Source: Thermocrispum agreste DSM 44070 (lineage in GTDB: Bacteria > Actinomycetota > Actinomycetes > Mycobacteriales > Pseudonocardiaceae). Taken from it: a DNA stretch of 64,000 bases. Below the pieces are notes generated by a model. It saw nothing but the letters and a program-made list of their open reading frames with translations. It was not told the origin of the DNA and did no database searches. The translations under genes were made by a program, and so were the position numbers. Position 1 is the stretch's first letter. Every line of letters starts with the position of its first letter. Positions 17,729 to 26,006 of this stretch are shown here, piece by piece. The stretch lies in contig NZ_KE386604.1 in the NCBI RefSeq assembly GCF_000427905.1, forward strand, positions 248,001 to 312,000, written 5' to 3'.

Positions 17729-18817
17729 ATGACCAGCGACATGACGAGCAACACCGCCATTGCCGACGCCACCGGCCTTGGTGAGATCCAGCGCGGCGCC
17801 CCTCGGGTCAACGTCGAGGACAAGGCGATGATCAACGCCCGCGCCGACGTCAACCAGCTGCTGCCGATGAAGTACCGGTGGGCGTGGGAGAAGTACCTGG
17901 CCGGGTGCGCCAACCACTGGATGCCCACCGAGGTGTCGATGCAGGCCGACATCGCGCTGTGGAAGTCACCGGACGGCCTGACCCCGGACGAGCGGCTGAT
18001 GGTCAAGCGCAACCTCGGGTTCTTCGCCACCGCGGAGTCCCTGGTGGCCAACAACCTGGTGCTGGCCGTCTACCGGAACATCACCAACCCGGAGTGTCGC
18101 CAGTACCTGCTGCGGCAGGCGTTCGAGGAAGCCGTGCACACGCACGCCTTCCAGTACATCTGCACCAGCCTCGGGCTGGACGAAGGCGAGCTGTTCAACG
18201 CCTACCGCGAGGTGCCGTCCATCGCCGACAAGGACGCGTGGGCACTGCAGTACACCCGGCACTTGGAGGACCCGAGCTTCCGCACCGGAACTGCCGAGGC
18301 CGATCAGGACTTCCTGCGCGACCTGATCGCCTTCTACGTGGTGTTCGAGGGCATGTGGTTCTACACCGGGTTCGCGCAGATCCTCTCGCTCGGGCGGCGT
18401 AACAAGATGGTCGGCATCGCCGAGCAGTACCAGTACATCCTGCGCGACGAGTCGATCCATCTGAACTTCGGCATCGACTGCATCAACCAGATCAAGCTGG
18501 AGAACCCGCACCTGTGGGGCGCGGACTTCCAGCGGGAGGTGCGGCAGATGCTGATCGAGGCGTGCGAGCTGGAGGTCGCCTACGCCAGGGACACCATGCC
18601 GCGCGGCATCCTCGGCCTGACCGCCGATCAGTGCGAGCAATACCTGCACTTCATCACCGACCGGCGGGCTCAGCAGCTCGGGCTGGAACCGGTGTTCGGG
18701 GAGCAGAACAACCCGTTCCCGTGGATGTCCGAGACGATCGACCTGACCAAGGAGAAGAACTTCTTCGAGACCAGGGTGACCGAGTACCAGTCGGGCGCCG
18801 CGCTCAGCTGGGACTGA
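17729..18817 (+). CDS. nrdB: Ribonucleotide reductase small subunit, class Ic-like (Phe at radical site)
   Basis: A 362-residue R2 protein with the ferritin-like dimetal site intact: Glu103 (TAESLVAN), Glu134 and His137 (EEAVHTHAF), Glu207 (VFEGMWF), Glu241 and His244 (RDESIHLNF). The residue four after His137, which is the radical Tyr in class Ia proteins, is Phe141, and the first ligand is Glu rather than Asp. Both features are those of the chlamydial class Ic type, which uses a Mn(IV)/Fe(III) cofactor instead of a tyrosyl radical. The C terminus ([14 protein letters not shown]) keeps the Tyr and Trp of the radical-transfer tail. It is co-transcribed with nrdA. Metal content cannot be proven from sequence. 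Confidence 0.95.
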   Translation: MTSDMTSNTAIADATGLGEIQRGAPRVNVEDKAMINARADVNQLLPMKYRWAWEKYLAGCANHWMPTEVSMQADIALWKSPDGLTPDERLMVKRNLGFFATAESLVANNLVLAVYRNITNPECRQYLLRQAFEEAVHTHAFQYICTSLGLDEGELFNAYREVPSIADKDAWALQYTRHLEDPSFRTGTAEADQDFLRDLIAFYVVFEGMWFYTGFAQILSLGRRNKMVGIAEQYQYILRDESIHLNFGIDCINQIKLENPHLWGADFQREVRQMLIEACELEVAYARDTMPRGILGLTADQCEQYLHFITDRRAQQLGLEPVFGEQNNPFPWMSETIDLTKEKNFFETRVTEYQSGAALSWD

Positions 18818-18840
18818 CCCCCGGCCCGCACCGGCCGGCC

Positions 18841-18993
18841 GGTTTCCGCCGCGCGCCGGGGAGGGGCAGCCGTTCAGTTTCGGGCCCGGCGTGACGTATT
18901 CGGTTTCCGCTGCGCGCCGGGGAGGGACCGGAAGGGTCGCTGCTGGCTTCGTTGCCCGAGGCGGTTTCCGCCGCGCGCAGGGGGAGGGACCTC
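18841..18993. repeat. Three-copy CRISPR-like repeat, 61-bp period
   Basis: GGTTTCCGC(C/T)GCGCGC followed by (C/A)GGGGAGGG recurs at 18841, 18902 and 18963, exactly 61 bases apart. The unit is about 29 bases when extended to GGGACC, and the intervening 32 bases differ completely. Period, repeat length and the GTTTCC...CGGGGA...ACC layout resemble type I-E CRISPR repeats, and the outer copies are degenerate. No cas gene or leader is seen in the window, so this may instead be an intergenic minisatellite. The rest of the 350-base gap up to 19166 holds nothing recognisable. Confidence 0.5.
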
Positions 18994-19166
18994 GGCGCGC
19001 GGCGGGACGCCGGTTGGTGGCCATGCCTGGCGAGCGGCGTCGGCCGCGGTGGAAGTACCTGCGATGAACGGAAAGTGACTGGGCGGCTGCGGTGCGGGAA
19101 TTCCCCGCGGACAGCTGCTGTTGCTTCGGAACGACAAGCCAGGCAGCGGCGAGGAAGGGACACCGG

Positions 19167-19589
19167 ATGGCTGAACGCATGCTCTTCGGCGACGAGCACG
19201 TCAAACGGTACGAGGAAACCAACGGCGAGGTCGGCCACATTTGGGTGAACGGCGCGCCCTGCCTGATCCTGACCACCAAGGGCCGCAAGACCGGCAAGGA
19301 GTACAAGCACGCGCTGATCTACCAAAAGGTCGACGAGGGCTACGTGATCATCGCGTCCAAGGGCGGTGCCCCCGACCACCCCGGCTGGTACAAGAACCTG
19401 ATGGCCAACCCCGAGGTCAAGGTTCAGGTGGGGGCGGAGAAGTTCACCGCGCGGGCCCGCACCGTGGAGGACGAGCCCCGGCGCAAGGAGCTGTGGTCGA
19501 TCATGACCAAGGTGTGGCCGGCGTACGACGAGTACCAGGAGAAGACCGACCGGAAGATCCCGGTCGTGGTGCTGGAGCCGGCCGCCTGA
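19167..19589 (+). CDS. Deazaflavin (F420)-dependent nitroreductase family protein (Ddn-like)
   Basis: A 140-residue split-beta-barrel protein of the F420H2-dependent Ddn/FDOR family. Characteristic blocks are LILTTKGRKTGKEYKHALIY, VIIASKGGAPDHPGWYKNLMANP and VKVQVG. These bind the phosphate tail and deazaflavin of F420; members reduce quinones, enones and nitro compounds. ATG at 19167 follows GAGGAAGGGA. It appears monocistronic. F420 use fits an actinomycete host, though cofactor choice (F420 or FMN) is only inferred from the family. Confidence 0.9.
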   Translation: MAERMLFGDEHVKRYEETNGEVGHIWVNGAPCLILTTKGRKTGKEYKHALIYQKVDEGYVIIASKGGAPDHPGWYKNLMANPEVKVQVGAEKFTARARTVEDEPRRKELWSIMTKVWPAYDEYQEKTDRKIPVVVLEPAA

Positions 19590-19790
19590 TCTGCTTCGCC
19601 AGGATGTCATGACGATCGGGCTTCGCCATCCGGCGGCGTCCATGACAACGGCCGCATGGTGAGGACTTCGGCGGGATTGCCGCGCGGTGAGGACTGTGGC
19701 GTGGCCGCTCCGCGGTGGAGGGTCGCTGCGCGGTGAAGGCCCTGATGGGGCGGCCGCCCGTCGGTCACGCCGGCCGGCCCGGTGGCCGCT

Positions 19791-20450
19791 TCACTCGGTC
19801 ATCAGCCCGGTCCGCCAGGCCCACGCCGCGACCTCGACGCGGTTGCGTGCACCGATCTTGGCCTGCGCCGACGCGAGGTGCGTCTTCACCGTGGACAGCG
19901 ACAGGAAGAGCTCGTTGCCGATCTCGGTGTTGGTCAGCCCGCGCGCGACCGCTCGCACCACGTCGGTCTCCCGCGGCGTGAGCGGTTCGCTCGGCTGATC
20001 CTCCGGAGCCGTGGCGGGCGCCGGGGTGTTGAAGTGCTTCAGCAGCCGCACGGTGATCTGCGGCGACACCAGCGCATCGCCACGCTGCGCGGCACGCACG
20101 GCCTCGATCAACAGCGACGCCCCAGCGTCCTTGAGCAGGAACCCGCTGGCGCCGTTACGCAGCGCAGTGTGCACGTACTCGTCCAGGTCGAACGTGGTGA
20201 CCACGACGACCTTCATCGGGTCGGTGACACCTGGCCCGGCCAGCTGCCGGGTGACCTCCAGGCCGTCCAGTCCCGGCATGCGTATGTCCAGCAGGCAGAC
20301 GTCCGGGCGCAGCTCGCGCGCCTTGCGTACGGCTTCCACCCCGTCGGGCACGTCGGCCACCACTTCGATGTCCGGCTGTGCGTCGAGGATCATCCGAAAG
20401 CCCATCCGAACCATTTCCTGGTCGTCGGCGATCAGCACACGGATGGTCAT
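19791..20450 (-). CDS. Two-component response regulator, NarL/LuxR type
   Basis: A 219-residue response regulator. The receiver domain (1-125) has the acidic pair ADD at 8-10, phosphoacceptor Asp55 in LLDIRMPG, and the switch Lys in FLLKDAG. A LuxR-type helix-turn-helix (about 155-215) follows, with LTPRETDVVRAVARGLTNTEIG and LSLSTVKTHL. ATG at 20450 overlaps the histidine-kinase stop by 4 bases, so the pair is made in step. It probably controls the divergent ABC transporter genes, as is usual for this gene arrangement, in response to cell-envelope stress or a peptide; that is inferred. Confidence 0.95.
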   Translation of the reverse strand: MTIRVLIADDQEMVRMGFRMILDAQPDIEVVADVPDGVEAVRKARELRPDVCLLDIRMPGLDGLEVTRQLAGPGVTDPMKVVVVTTFDLDEYVHTALRNGASGFLLKDAGASLLIEAVRAAQRGDALVSPQITVRLLKHFNTPAPATAPEDQPSEPLTPRETDVVRAVARGLTNTEIGNELFLSLSTVKTHLASAQAKIGARNRVEVAAWAWRTGLMTE

Positions 20451-22228
20451 GTCCGGGTGTCCTCCACGTTCAGGGGTAGCCAGGCTTCCACGACCCAGCC
20501 ACCGCCGGGGGCCGGGCCGACCGACAGTCTGCCGTGCAGCAGTTCGACACGTTCGCGCATCCCGACCAAGCCGTAGCCGCTGTCCCGCCACGACCGCGAC
20601 GCGGCGGCGCTGCTGCTGCCGCGGCCGTTGTCGCTGACCCGGATGCCCAGCTGTCCGTCCACGACACCGACGACGACTTGGGCCTTGGTCGCTCCTTCGG
20701 CGTGCTTGCCGACGTTGGTCAGCGCCTCCTGCACGATGCGCAGCGCGGAGCGGGCGACCTCCTGCGGAAGGGCGGTGCCGATGTCCACGCGCAGCTCCGT
20801 CGGCACACCGTGGCTGCCGCTGTCCACGAGTTTGCGCAGGTCGGCGGCCAGATCCATGGTGGCGTCCTCGGGCGGGGTGTCGCTCGGCTGGCCGGAGCGG
20901 ATGCTGGCCACCAGCCGGCGCATCGCGGTCATCGCCTCGATCCCCGCCGCCTCGATCCGGTCGAACGCCTCCTGCGTCAGCTTCGGGTCGTCCTTGGCGA
21001 CCATCTTCGCGGCCTGCGCCTGCACCACGATGCCGGTGACGTGGTGCGCCACCACGTCGTGCAGCTCGCGGGCCAGCGCCATCCGCTCTGCCGACTTGGC
21101 TTCCGCCACCGCCGCGGAGACCATCTGGGCGCGGGCCGTGTCCCGTGACCGCAGGTACAAGCCGATGGCCACGGCCAATCCCAGGGCGAACAACGCGCTG
21201 AGCGCGAGTTCCCGCAGCTGGGTTCCGCCGGTCCGCATGGCCGTCGCCAGCGCGACCGCCACCGACATCACCGCGATGACCCCGGTGGCCCGTTCCGGTG
21301 TCTGGTAGCGGACCAGGTTCACCGTCACGACGAAGCCGGCCAGCACCTGCACCGCGGGTATCGGCGTGCCTGCCAGGCCGGGGAAGTCGAAGGCCAGCGC
21401 GCCGCCGGTCACCGCGGTCAGCACGAACAAGCCGGACATCGCCAGGCCCGCGGTGATCGCGTGCCGCACCGACAGCACCGCAAGCCACGCCGACACCACC
21501 GAGACGACCAGGCCGAACAACCCGATCCAGGTCTGCGTCGAGCGCAGGACCGCCAGGAAGACGAACACCGCCAGCACGCCGATCAGCGGCCACTGGGCCA
21601 GGTACGGCGCGAACCTGCTGTTTCGTTCGGGCGTCAGCGACGTCTTCCCGGATGCGGTGCGGTGCCCGTAGACGACCGCCCCGACCAGCAGGATGAACCC
21701 GAAGATGAACGTCTCCGCGTACAAGTCGCCGCGTTCCCGCAGCAGCAGGGCGGCGAGGCAGGAGACGACCAGCATCGTGGTGGCCGCGACCGCCTTGGGG
21801 ACCGGCAGCTGCTGGTGGGCGATCACCACCAGCAACACGCCCGCCACTGTTTCCGCCAGCGAGATCCCGGCCAGCAGCGACGTGTAGCCGGAGACCCGGT
21901 ACACCGCGATCGGGGACGCGACGATCAGCGACGCCGAGCCGAGTACCGCGCCGAGCATGGCGTTCCTGCGGGCCAGCACGGCACACGCGGCCAGCAGCAG
22001 GCCGCCGGGCAGCATCGCCAGGGTCTGCCACCGGCTGTAGTACGGGTACAGGTCCAGTTCGCCGGCTCGAAGCAGGTCGGCGATCGCTGCGACGACGTCC
22101 GCCAGCACGGCCGCCGCGAGCAGCGCACCGTACAGGCCCAGCCTGCGCCAGGCCGCCTGTACGCCTGCCCATCGCGACGACCGGCCGCTGGTGCGCAGCG
22201 GGGTCGTCGGAGCGTCGTCGGAATGCAC
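20447..22228 (-). CDS. Sensor histidine kinase, HisKA_3 family, multi-pass
   Basis: A 593-residue kinase. The first ~350 residues contain many hydrophobic segments (roughly ten membrane passes) and no large extracellular sensor domain, as in intramembrane-sensing kinases. The dimerisation motif ARELHDVVAHHVTG carries phosphorylated His390. The C-terminal ATPase has VQEALTNVGKHA (N box), VSDNGRG and a GLVGMRERVELLHG end. GTG at 22228 is the only in-frame start before the membrane region. It is transcribed first, overlapping its response regulator, and is divergent from an ABC exporter that may act as its co-sensor. Confidence 0.94.
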   Translation of the reverse strand: MHSDDAPTTPLRTSGRSSRWAGVQAAWRRLGLYGALLAAAVLADVVAAIADLLRAGELDLYPYYSRWQTLAMLPGGLLLAACAVLARRNAMLGAVLGSASLIVASPIAVYRVSGYTSLLAGISLAETVAGVLLVVIAHQQLPVPKAVAATTMLVVSCLAALLLRERGDLYAETFIFGFILLVGAVVYGHRTASGKTSLTPERNSRFAPYLAQWPLIGVLAVFVFLAVLRSTQTWIGLFGLVVSVVSAWLAVLSVRHAITAGLAMSGLFVLTAVTGGALAFDFPGLAGTPIPAVQVLAGFVVTVNLVRYQTPERATGVIAVMSVAVALATAMRTGGTQLRELALSALFALGLAVAIGLYLRSRDTARAQMVSAAVAEAKSAERMALARELHDVVAHHVTGIVVQAQAAKMVAKDDPKLTQEAFDRIEAAGIEAMTAMRRLVASIRSGQPSDTPPEDATMDLAADLRKLVDSGSHGVPTELRVDIGTALPQEVARSALRIVQEALTNVGKHAEGATKAQVVVGVVDGQLGIRVSDNGRGSSSAAASRSWRDSGYGLVGMRERVELLHGRLSVGPAPGGGWVVEAWLPLNVEDTRT

Positions 22229-22400
22229 ATCGTGACATTAGGACACCGGGGTGGGGCAGGCCCTCAGCTTCGCGGCCGATTCCCCCTCGGTCACTCGGCC
22301 GAGGCACACCGGTCTGCTTGCGGCCGATCGCCCGATGTGCCGCACCCCCTCGCCGCGGGAGGCTCGGCAACCAACAGCGATTTGCGACATGGAGGCTCTT

Positions 22401-23117
22401 GTGGTTGCTGACCAACGGTCCATGGTGCAGGAGGTGCTTGCGCCGCCGGCCATCTCGGGACGGCACTTGGTGAAGAACTACGGCCCGCACCGTGCGCTCG
22501 CCGGTGTGGACATCGACGTTCGCCGGGGCGAGGCGGTCGCCATCGTCGGCCCCTCCGGGTCGGGGAAATCGACGTTGTTGCACGTGCTGGCCGGGATCGT
22601 GCCCGCCGACGCAGGCGAGGTGTGCCTGGCCGGGTCGCGGATCGACGAACTGTCCGAGGCCCGGCGCAGCGAGCTGCGGCGCAGCGAGTTCGGCTTCGTG
22701 TTCCAGCAGGGAATGCTGGTCGACGAGCTCACCGCGGAGGAGAACGTGGCGCTGCCGATGCTGCTGGGCGGCACCAGCCGGGCGGAGGCGATGCAGGCGG
22801 CCCGCTACTGGCTGGACCGGCTGGGGCTGGCAGGCAGGCATCGGAGCATGCCCGGCGAGCTGTCCGGCGGGCAGGCGCAGCGAGTCGCCATCGCGCGGGC
22901 GCTGGCCCACCGGCCGACGGTGGTGTTCGCCGACGAGCCGACCGGGCAGCTGGACAGCCGCACCGGCGCGGAAATCATGGACGTGCTGCTGGAGATCTGC
23001 GCCGAGACCAACGCGGCGATTCTGGTCGTCACGCACGACCAGGAGCTGGCTTCGCGTGCGACGCGGTCGATCCGTATTCGTGACGGTCGGATCGAATCGG
23101 CGGTGTTGACCGCATGA
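22401..23117 (+). CDS. ABC transporter ATP-binding protein (MacB/LolD type)
   Basis: A 238-residue ATPase. GTG at 22401 is chosen because GGAGG lies 6 bases upstream; an ATG at 22389 has no such site. Walker A is GPSGSGKST, the signature motif LSGGQAQR, and Walker B VVFADEPTGQLD, with the Q-loop in FVFQQGML. The family drives mechanotransmission exporters rather than importers, often exporting antimicrobial peptides or lipoproteins. Its stop overlaps the permease start by 4 bases (ATGA). Divergent from the histidine kinase, it forms the familiar four-gene sensing and export module. Confidence 0.95.
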   Translation: MVADQRSMVQEVLAPPAISGRHLVKNYGPHRALAGVDIDVRRGEAVAIVGPSGSGKSTLLHVLAGIVPADAGEVCLAGSRIDELSEARRSELRRSEFGFVFQQGMLVDELTAEENVALPMLLGGTSRAEAMQAARYWLDRLGLAGRHRSMPGELSGGQAQRVAIARALAHRPTVVFADEPTGQLDSRTGAEIMDVLLEICAETNAAILVVTHDQELASRATRSIRIRDGRIESAVLTA

Positions 23118-25315
23118 ATGCGTTGAGCATCGCATTTCGGGTGTTGCGGGTCGACCGCCGCACGCGAACCTCGGCCTTCCTGACTGCCGTCGGGGTCGCG
23201 GTGGCGACCTCGCTGGTGCTGCTGTTGCTCGGTCTGCCCTACGCGGTCGACGCCCGTGAGGAGCGGGTGGCGTGGCAGAACAAAGCCGAGCAGACGCTGG
23301 TCGATCAGCGGCAGGACGCGCCGGCCTTGATCAAGATCAGCACGGACAGGTTCGGCGATCAGGAGATCGGCCGGCTGGACGTGGCCCTCACCGGCAAGGG
23401 GCGGCTGGACCTGCCGCCCGGTGTGACCCGGCTGCCCGGTCCTGGGGAGTCGCTGGTCTCGCCCGCGCTCGCCGAGCTGATCGACAAGCAGCCGGCGTCG
23501 TCGCTGGGCGAGCGGTTCGGCAAGGTCGTCGGGTACATCGGTTCCGCCGGGCTGCGCCATGACGATCAGCTGTTCGCCCTGGTGGGGCAGCGGGTCGAGG
23601 ACATGGGCGAGGACGCCCTGCCGATCAGCGACTTCACCACGTCGGCCTACTACACCGACTACGATCTGGAACTGCTGGCCGGGGTTGGGCTGGTGGTCCT
23701 GCTGGTGCCCAGCCTGGTGCTGGTCGCTTCGGCGGCGCGGCTCACCGCCACGCGTCGTGAGCGGCGGCTGGCCGCGTTCCGGCTGGCCGGGGCGACGCCG
23801 CAGCAGGTCATGGCCATGGTGGTGGCCGAGCTGGCGATCCCGACCGTGGTCGGTGTGGTGCTGGGGGCCGCGGTCAACCCGCTGGTGCGCATGTGGGCGT
23901 CCGAGGTGCCGTGGGACGGCAGCGAGTGGCACCCGTCCGACCTGGCGGCGCCGACCGAACTGGTCGTCGGCGCGGTCGTCTGCCTGCCGCTGCTGGTGAT
24001 CGGGGCCGCGGTGTTCGGCCTGCGGCGCGTGGTGATCACGCCGTTGGGGGCGATGCAGCGCACTCCCACGAAGCCGTTGAGCTGGCTGCGGGTGCTGGCA
24101 CTGCCTGCGGCACTGGCGGTCTTCGTGGTGGCCGCGCAGCTCGGTGCCGGGAACATGGTGGTGCTGGGCGCGCTGGCCACGCTGATCGGCTCGGCCACCG
24201 TGGTCGGGCCGTGGGTGACCGCGGCGGTCGGCCGATTCCTGGTGAAGGCGTGGCGCGGACCGGCCGGGTTGCTTGCCGGACGGCGGCTGCACACCGATCC
24301 GAAGGCCGCCTATCGTGCGTCCTCCGGCGTGGTGCTGGCGGTGTTCGTCGGTGCCATGGCGCTGACCCTGCTGCCGACGCTCGAGTCGACCGACTTCGGG
24401 CCACCGGAGCCGACCTTCGCGCCTTCGACGTTGCGCCTCAACGCCACCGCGGACCAGGCGGACAAGGTGGTCGAACGGATCGACGACCGGTTGACGCGCT
24501 ACGGCCAGCAGGAACGGGCCGTGCGTCTCGACAACGCTGTCGTCAACGACGCGAACGGCGCGCCCTACCCCGCCTACATCGGCGACTGCAAAGAGGCGGC
24601 ACCGTTGTTCGGACTGTCCCCGCAGGTGTGTCTCGACCAGCCGGCGGTCTACGGGGTGGGGGGCACTCCGGTGTCGCTCGACGCGGAGTACGACCAGTCC
24701 ACGTTCCCGCTGCCCAAGGGGGTCGCGACGGCGGACTTGCCGCGCCCCGTGGTGCTGGTGGACCGGGAGCTGGTGCCGGAGGGGTTCAAGGCGACGGCGT
24801 CGCTCGTCGCCGTGGCCACGTCGGACACCGACACCGACCTGATCCGGACCGCCATGGTGGCCGGTTCGGCGGGTGCGGAGGTGTTCTCCGACGTGGACAT
24901 GGTCGCCAGCGGCACCGACCGGCTCGACGAGTTGCGCCGGATCACCGCGATCGGGATCGTCATCGCCGGGTTGCTGGCCGGGTGCAGCGCCGCCATCGCG
25001 ACGGCAGGCGCAGTGATGGATCGCCGGCGCACGTTCGGTGCGCTGATCGCGGCGGGCACGCAGGTGCCGGTTCTGGCCCGGACGTTGCGGGTCGAGGCGG
25101 CGCTGCCCGCGATCATCGCCACGGTGGGCGCCGGTGTCACCGGCACGATCGTCGGCGTCGTGCTGGTGAGCCTGATCGAGAACGCGCCCGCGGTGGTGCT
25201 GACACCGTGGCTGCTTGCGCCGGTGGTCGTCGGTGTCATCGTCGCCGTGCTCGCGGGTTCGGTCTGCGGGCCCGCGCTGCGGCGGGTGCGCCAGGAGCCG
25301 TTGAGCGACGAGTAG
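23114..25315 (+). CDS. FtsX-like ABC transporter permease
   Basis: A 733-residue permease with two FtsX-like modules. An N-terminal membrane helix (about 20-45) precedes an extracellular stretch to about 175. Three to four helices follow (about 190-315) with the conserved RLTATRRERRLAAFRLAGATPQQ segment. A second helix pair (about 330-440), a large extracellular domain (about 450-610) and a final membrane bundle (about 620-720) complete it. This architecture fits exporters that detect or expel peptides at the envelope. It works with the preceding ATPase, and a strong hairpin follows its stop. The transported molecule is unknown. Confidence 0.92.
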   Translation: MNALSIAFRVLRVDRRTRTSAFLTAVGVAVATSLVLLLLGLPYAVDAREERVAWQNKAEQTLVDQRQDAPALIKISTDRFGDQEIGRLDVALTGKGRLDLPPGVTRLPGPGESLVSPALAELIDKQPASSLGERFGKVVGYIGSAGLRHDDQLFALVGQRVEDMGEDALPISDFTTSAYYTDYDLELLAGVGLVVLLVPSLVLVASAARLTATRRERRLAAFRLAGATPQQVMAMVVAELAIPTVVGVVLGAAVNPLVRMWASEVPWDGSEWHPSDLAAPTELVVGAVVCLPLLVIGAAVFGLRRVVITPLGAMQRTPTKPLSWLRVLALPAALAVFVVAAQLGAGNMVVLGALATLIGSATVVGPWVTAAVGRFLVKAWRGPAGLLAGRRLHTDPKAAYRASSGVVLAVFVGAMALTLLPTLESTDFGPPEPTFAPSTLRLNATADQADKVVERIDDRLTRYGQQERAVRLDNAVVNDANGAPYPAYIGDCKEAAPLFGLSPQVCLDQPAVYGVGGTPVSLDAEYDQSTFPLPKGVATADLPRPVVLVDRELVPEGFKATASLVAVATSDTDTDLIRTAMVAGSAGAEVFSDVDMVASGTDRLDELRRITAIGIVIAGLLAGCSAAIATAGAVMDRRRTFGALIAAGTQVPVLARTLRVEAALPAIIATVGAGVTGTIVGVVLVSLIENAPAVVLTPWLLAPVVVGVIVAVLAGSVCGPALRRVRQEPLSDE

Positions 25316-25329
25316 GGGCGCGGGATCAC

Positions 25330-25365
25330 GCGGGCCGGCCTTGCTTCGGGGGAGGGCCGGCCCGC
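25330..25365 (+). terminator. Hairpin after ABC permease
   Basis: Perfect 11-base arms GCGGGCCGGCC (25330-25340) and GGCCGGCCCGC (25355-25365) enclose 14 bases, 14 bases after the permease stop. Confidence 0.75.
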
Positions 25366-25600
25366 TGCCTTGTGCGCCCCGGCGTTCGTCGTTCCCGGCC
25401 GGGTGGCGATCGGTGACCCGGCGGGCCTCGGCCATCTGGCCGAGGCGTGACCAGTCGACCGGTCAACCGTTTCCAGCCGCTCGACCGATCCGCTGACCTG
25501 GGGTGATGCCGGATCCTGGAATCACCGGGGTTACGGAGGGGCCACCAGGGGCCCGGGGGAACACGGGGCCGGAGGGGCCCACAGGCACAAGGAGGAGACC

Positions 25601-25762
25601 GTGATCGTGATTCAGTTGCTGGCCGTCGTCGTGGCGCTGGTGGTGCTGGTGGCCATGGCCGTCGGGCCCGAGTTGAAGGACTGGCACGAGCGCACGCCCG
25701 TCTGGCACGACGAGCCGGAGACCACGCACGGGCTGGCCGCCTACAAAAGCCTCGCGCTGTGA
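25601..25762 (+). CDS. Small single-pass membrane protein (53 aa)
   Basis: GTG at 25601 lies 5 bases after a textbook AAGGAGG (25589-25595). The 53-residue product begins VIVIQLLAVVVALVVLVAMA, one hydrophobic helix, followed by a charged, Trp-containing tail with KDWHERTPVWHDEPE and ending AAYKSLAL. This looks like a bitopic protein with a cytoplasmic or external tail of about 30 residues. I do not recognise the family. It is separated from the ABC permease by a terminator and followed by a strong hairpin, so it forms its own transcription unit. Confidence 0.7.
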   Translation: MIVIQLLAVVVALVVLVAMAVGPELKDWHERTPVWHDEPETTHGLAAYKSLAL

Positions 25763-25880
25763 GGGTGGGGCCTCGTGCCTGGCCAGGGGAGGCCGGCTCC
25801 GGCGAGCGACGCCGTCACGGCCGGGCACGCGCAGTACGACGGCCAGGGCTCGTGATCGATCGGACAGACGGGGTATCCGG

Positions 25881-25924
25881 ACGAAGAGGCCTCGCGCTCG
25901 GTAGGGAGCGCGGGGCCTCTTCGT
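25881..25924. terminator. Long bidirectional hairpin, followed by degenerate hairpin repeats
   Basis: ACGAAGAGGCC-T-CGCGCTC (25881-25899) pairs with GAGCGCG-G-GGCCTCTTCGT (25906-25924): a 19-base stem with one wobble and a 6-base loop. Downstream to 26010, three further imperfect units beginning GGGCCT(G/T)(T/C)TC, each able to form a small hairpin, follow in tandem. It separates the convergent small-protein and Tat-protein genes. Confidence 0.8.
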
Positions 25925-26006
25925 CTTCGAAGGGGGTGGGGGCCTGTTCGGGTCAGCAGGATGTGGGGCCTTCTCGGGTGAGAAAGGGAGCGCGGGCCTG
26001 TTCGTC

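Noticed and set aside
14899-18054. A 1051-codon minus-strand frame opposite nrdA-nrdB
   Set aside because: Shadow of the ribonucleotide reductase genes on the other strand; no recognisable domain.
19791-23135. A single 1114-codon minus frame fusing kinase and regulator
   Set aside because: Only the final part is the response regulator, with its own ATG at 20450. The kinase is encoded in another frame and overlaps by 4 bases, so it is not a hybrid protein.
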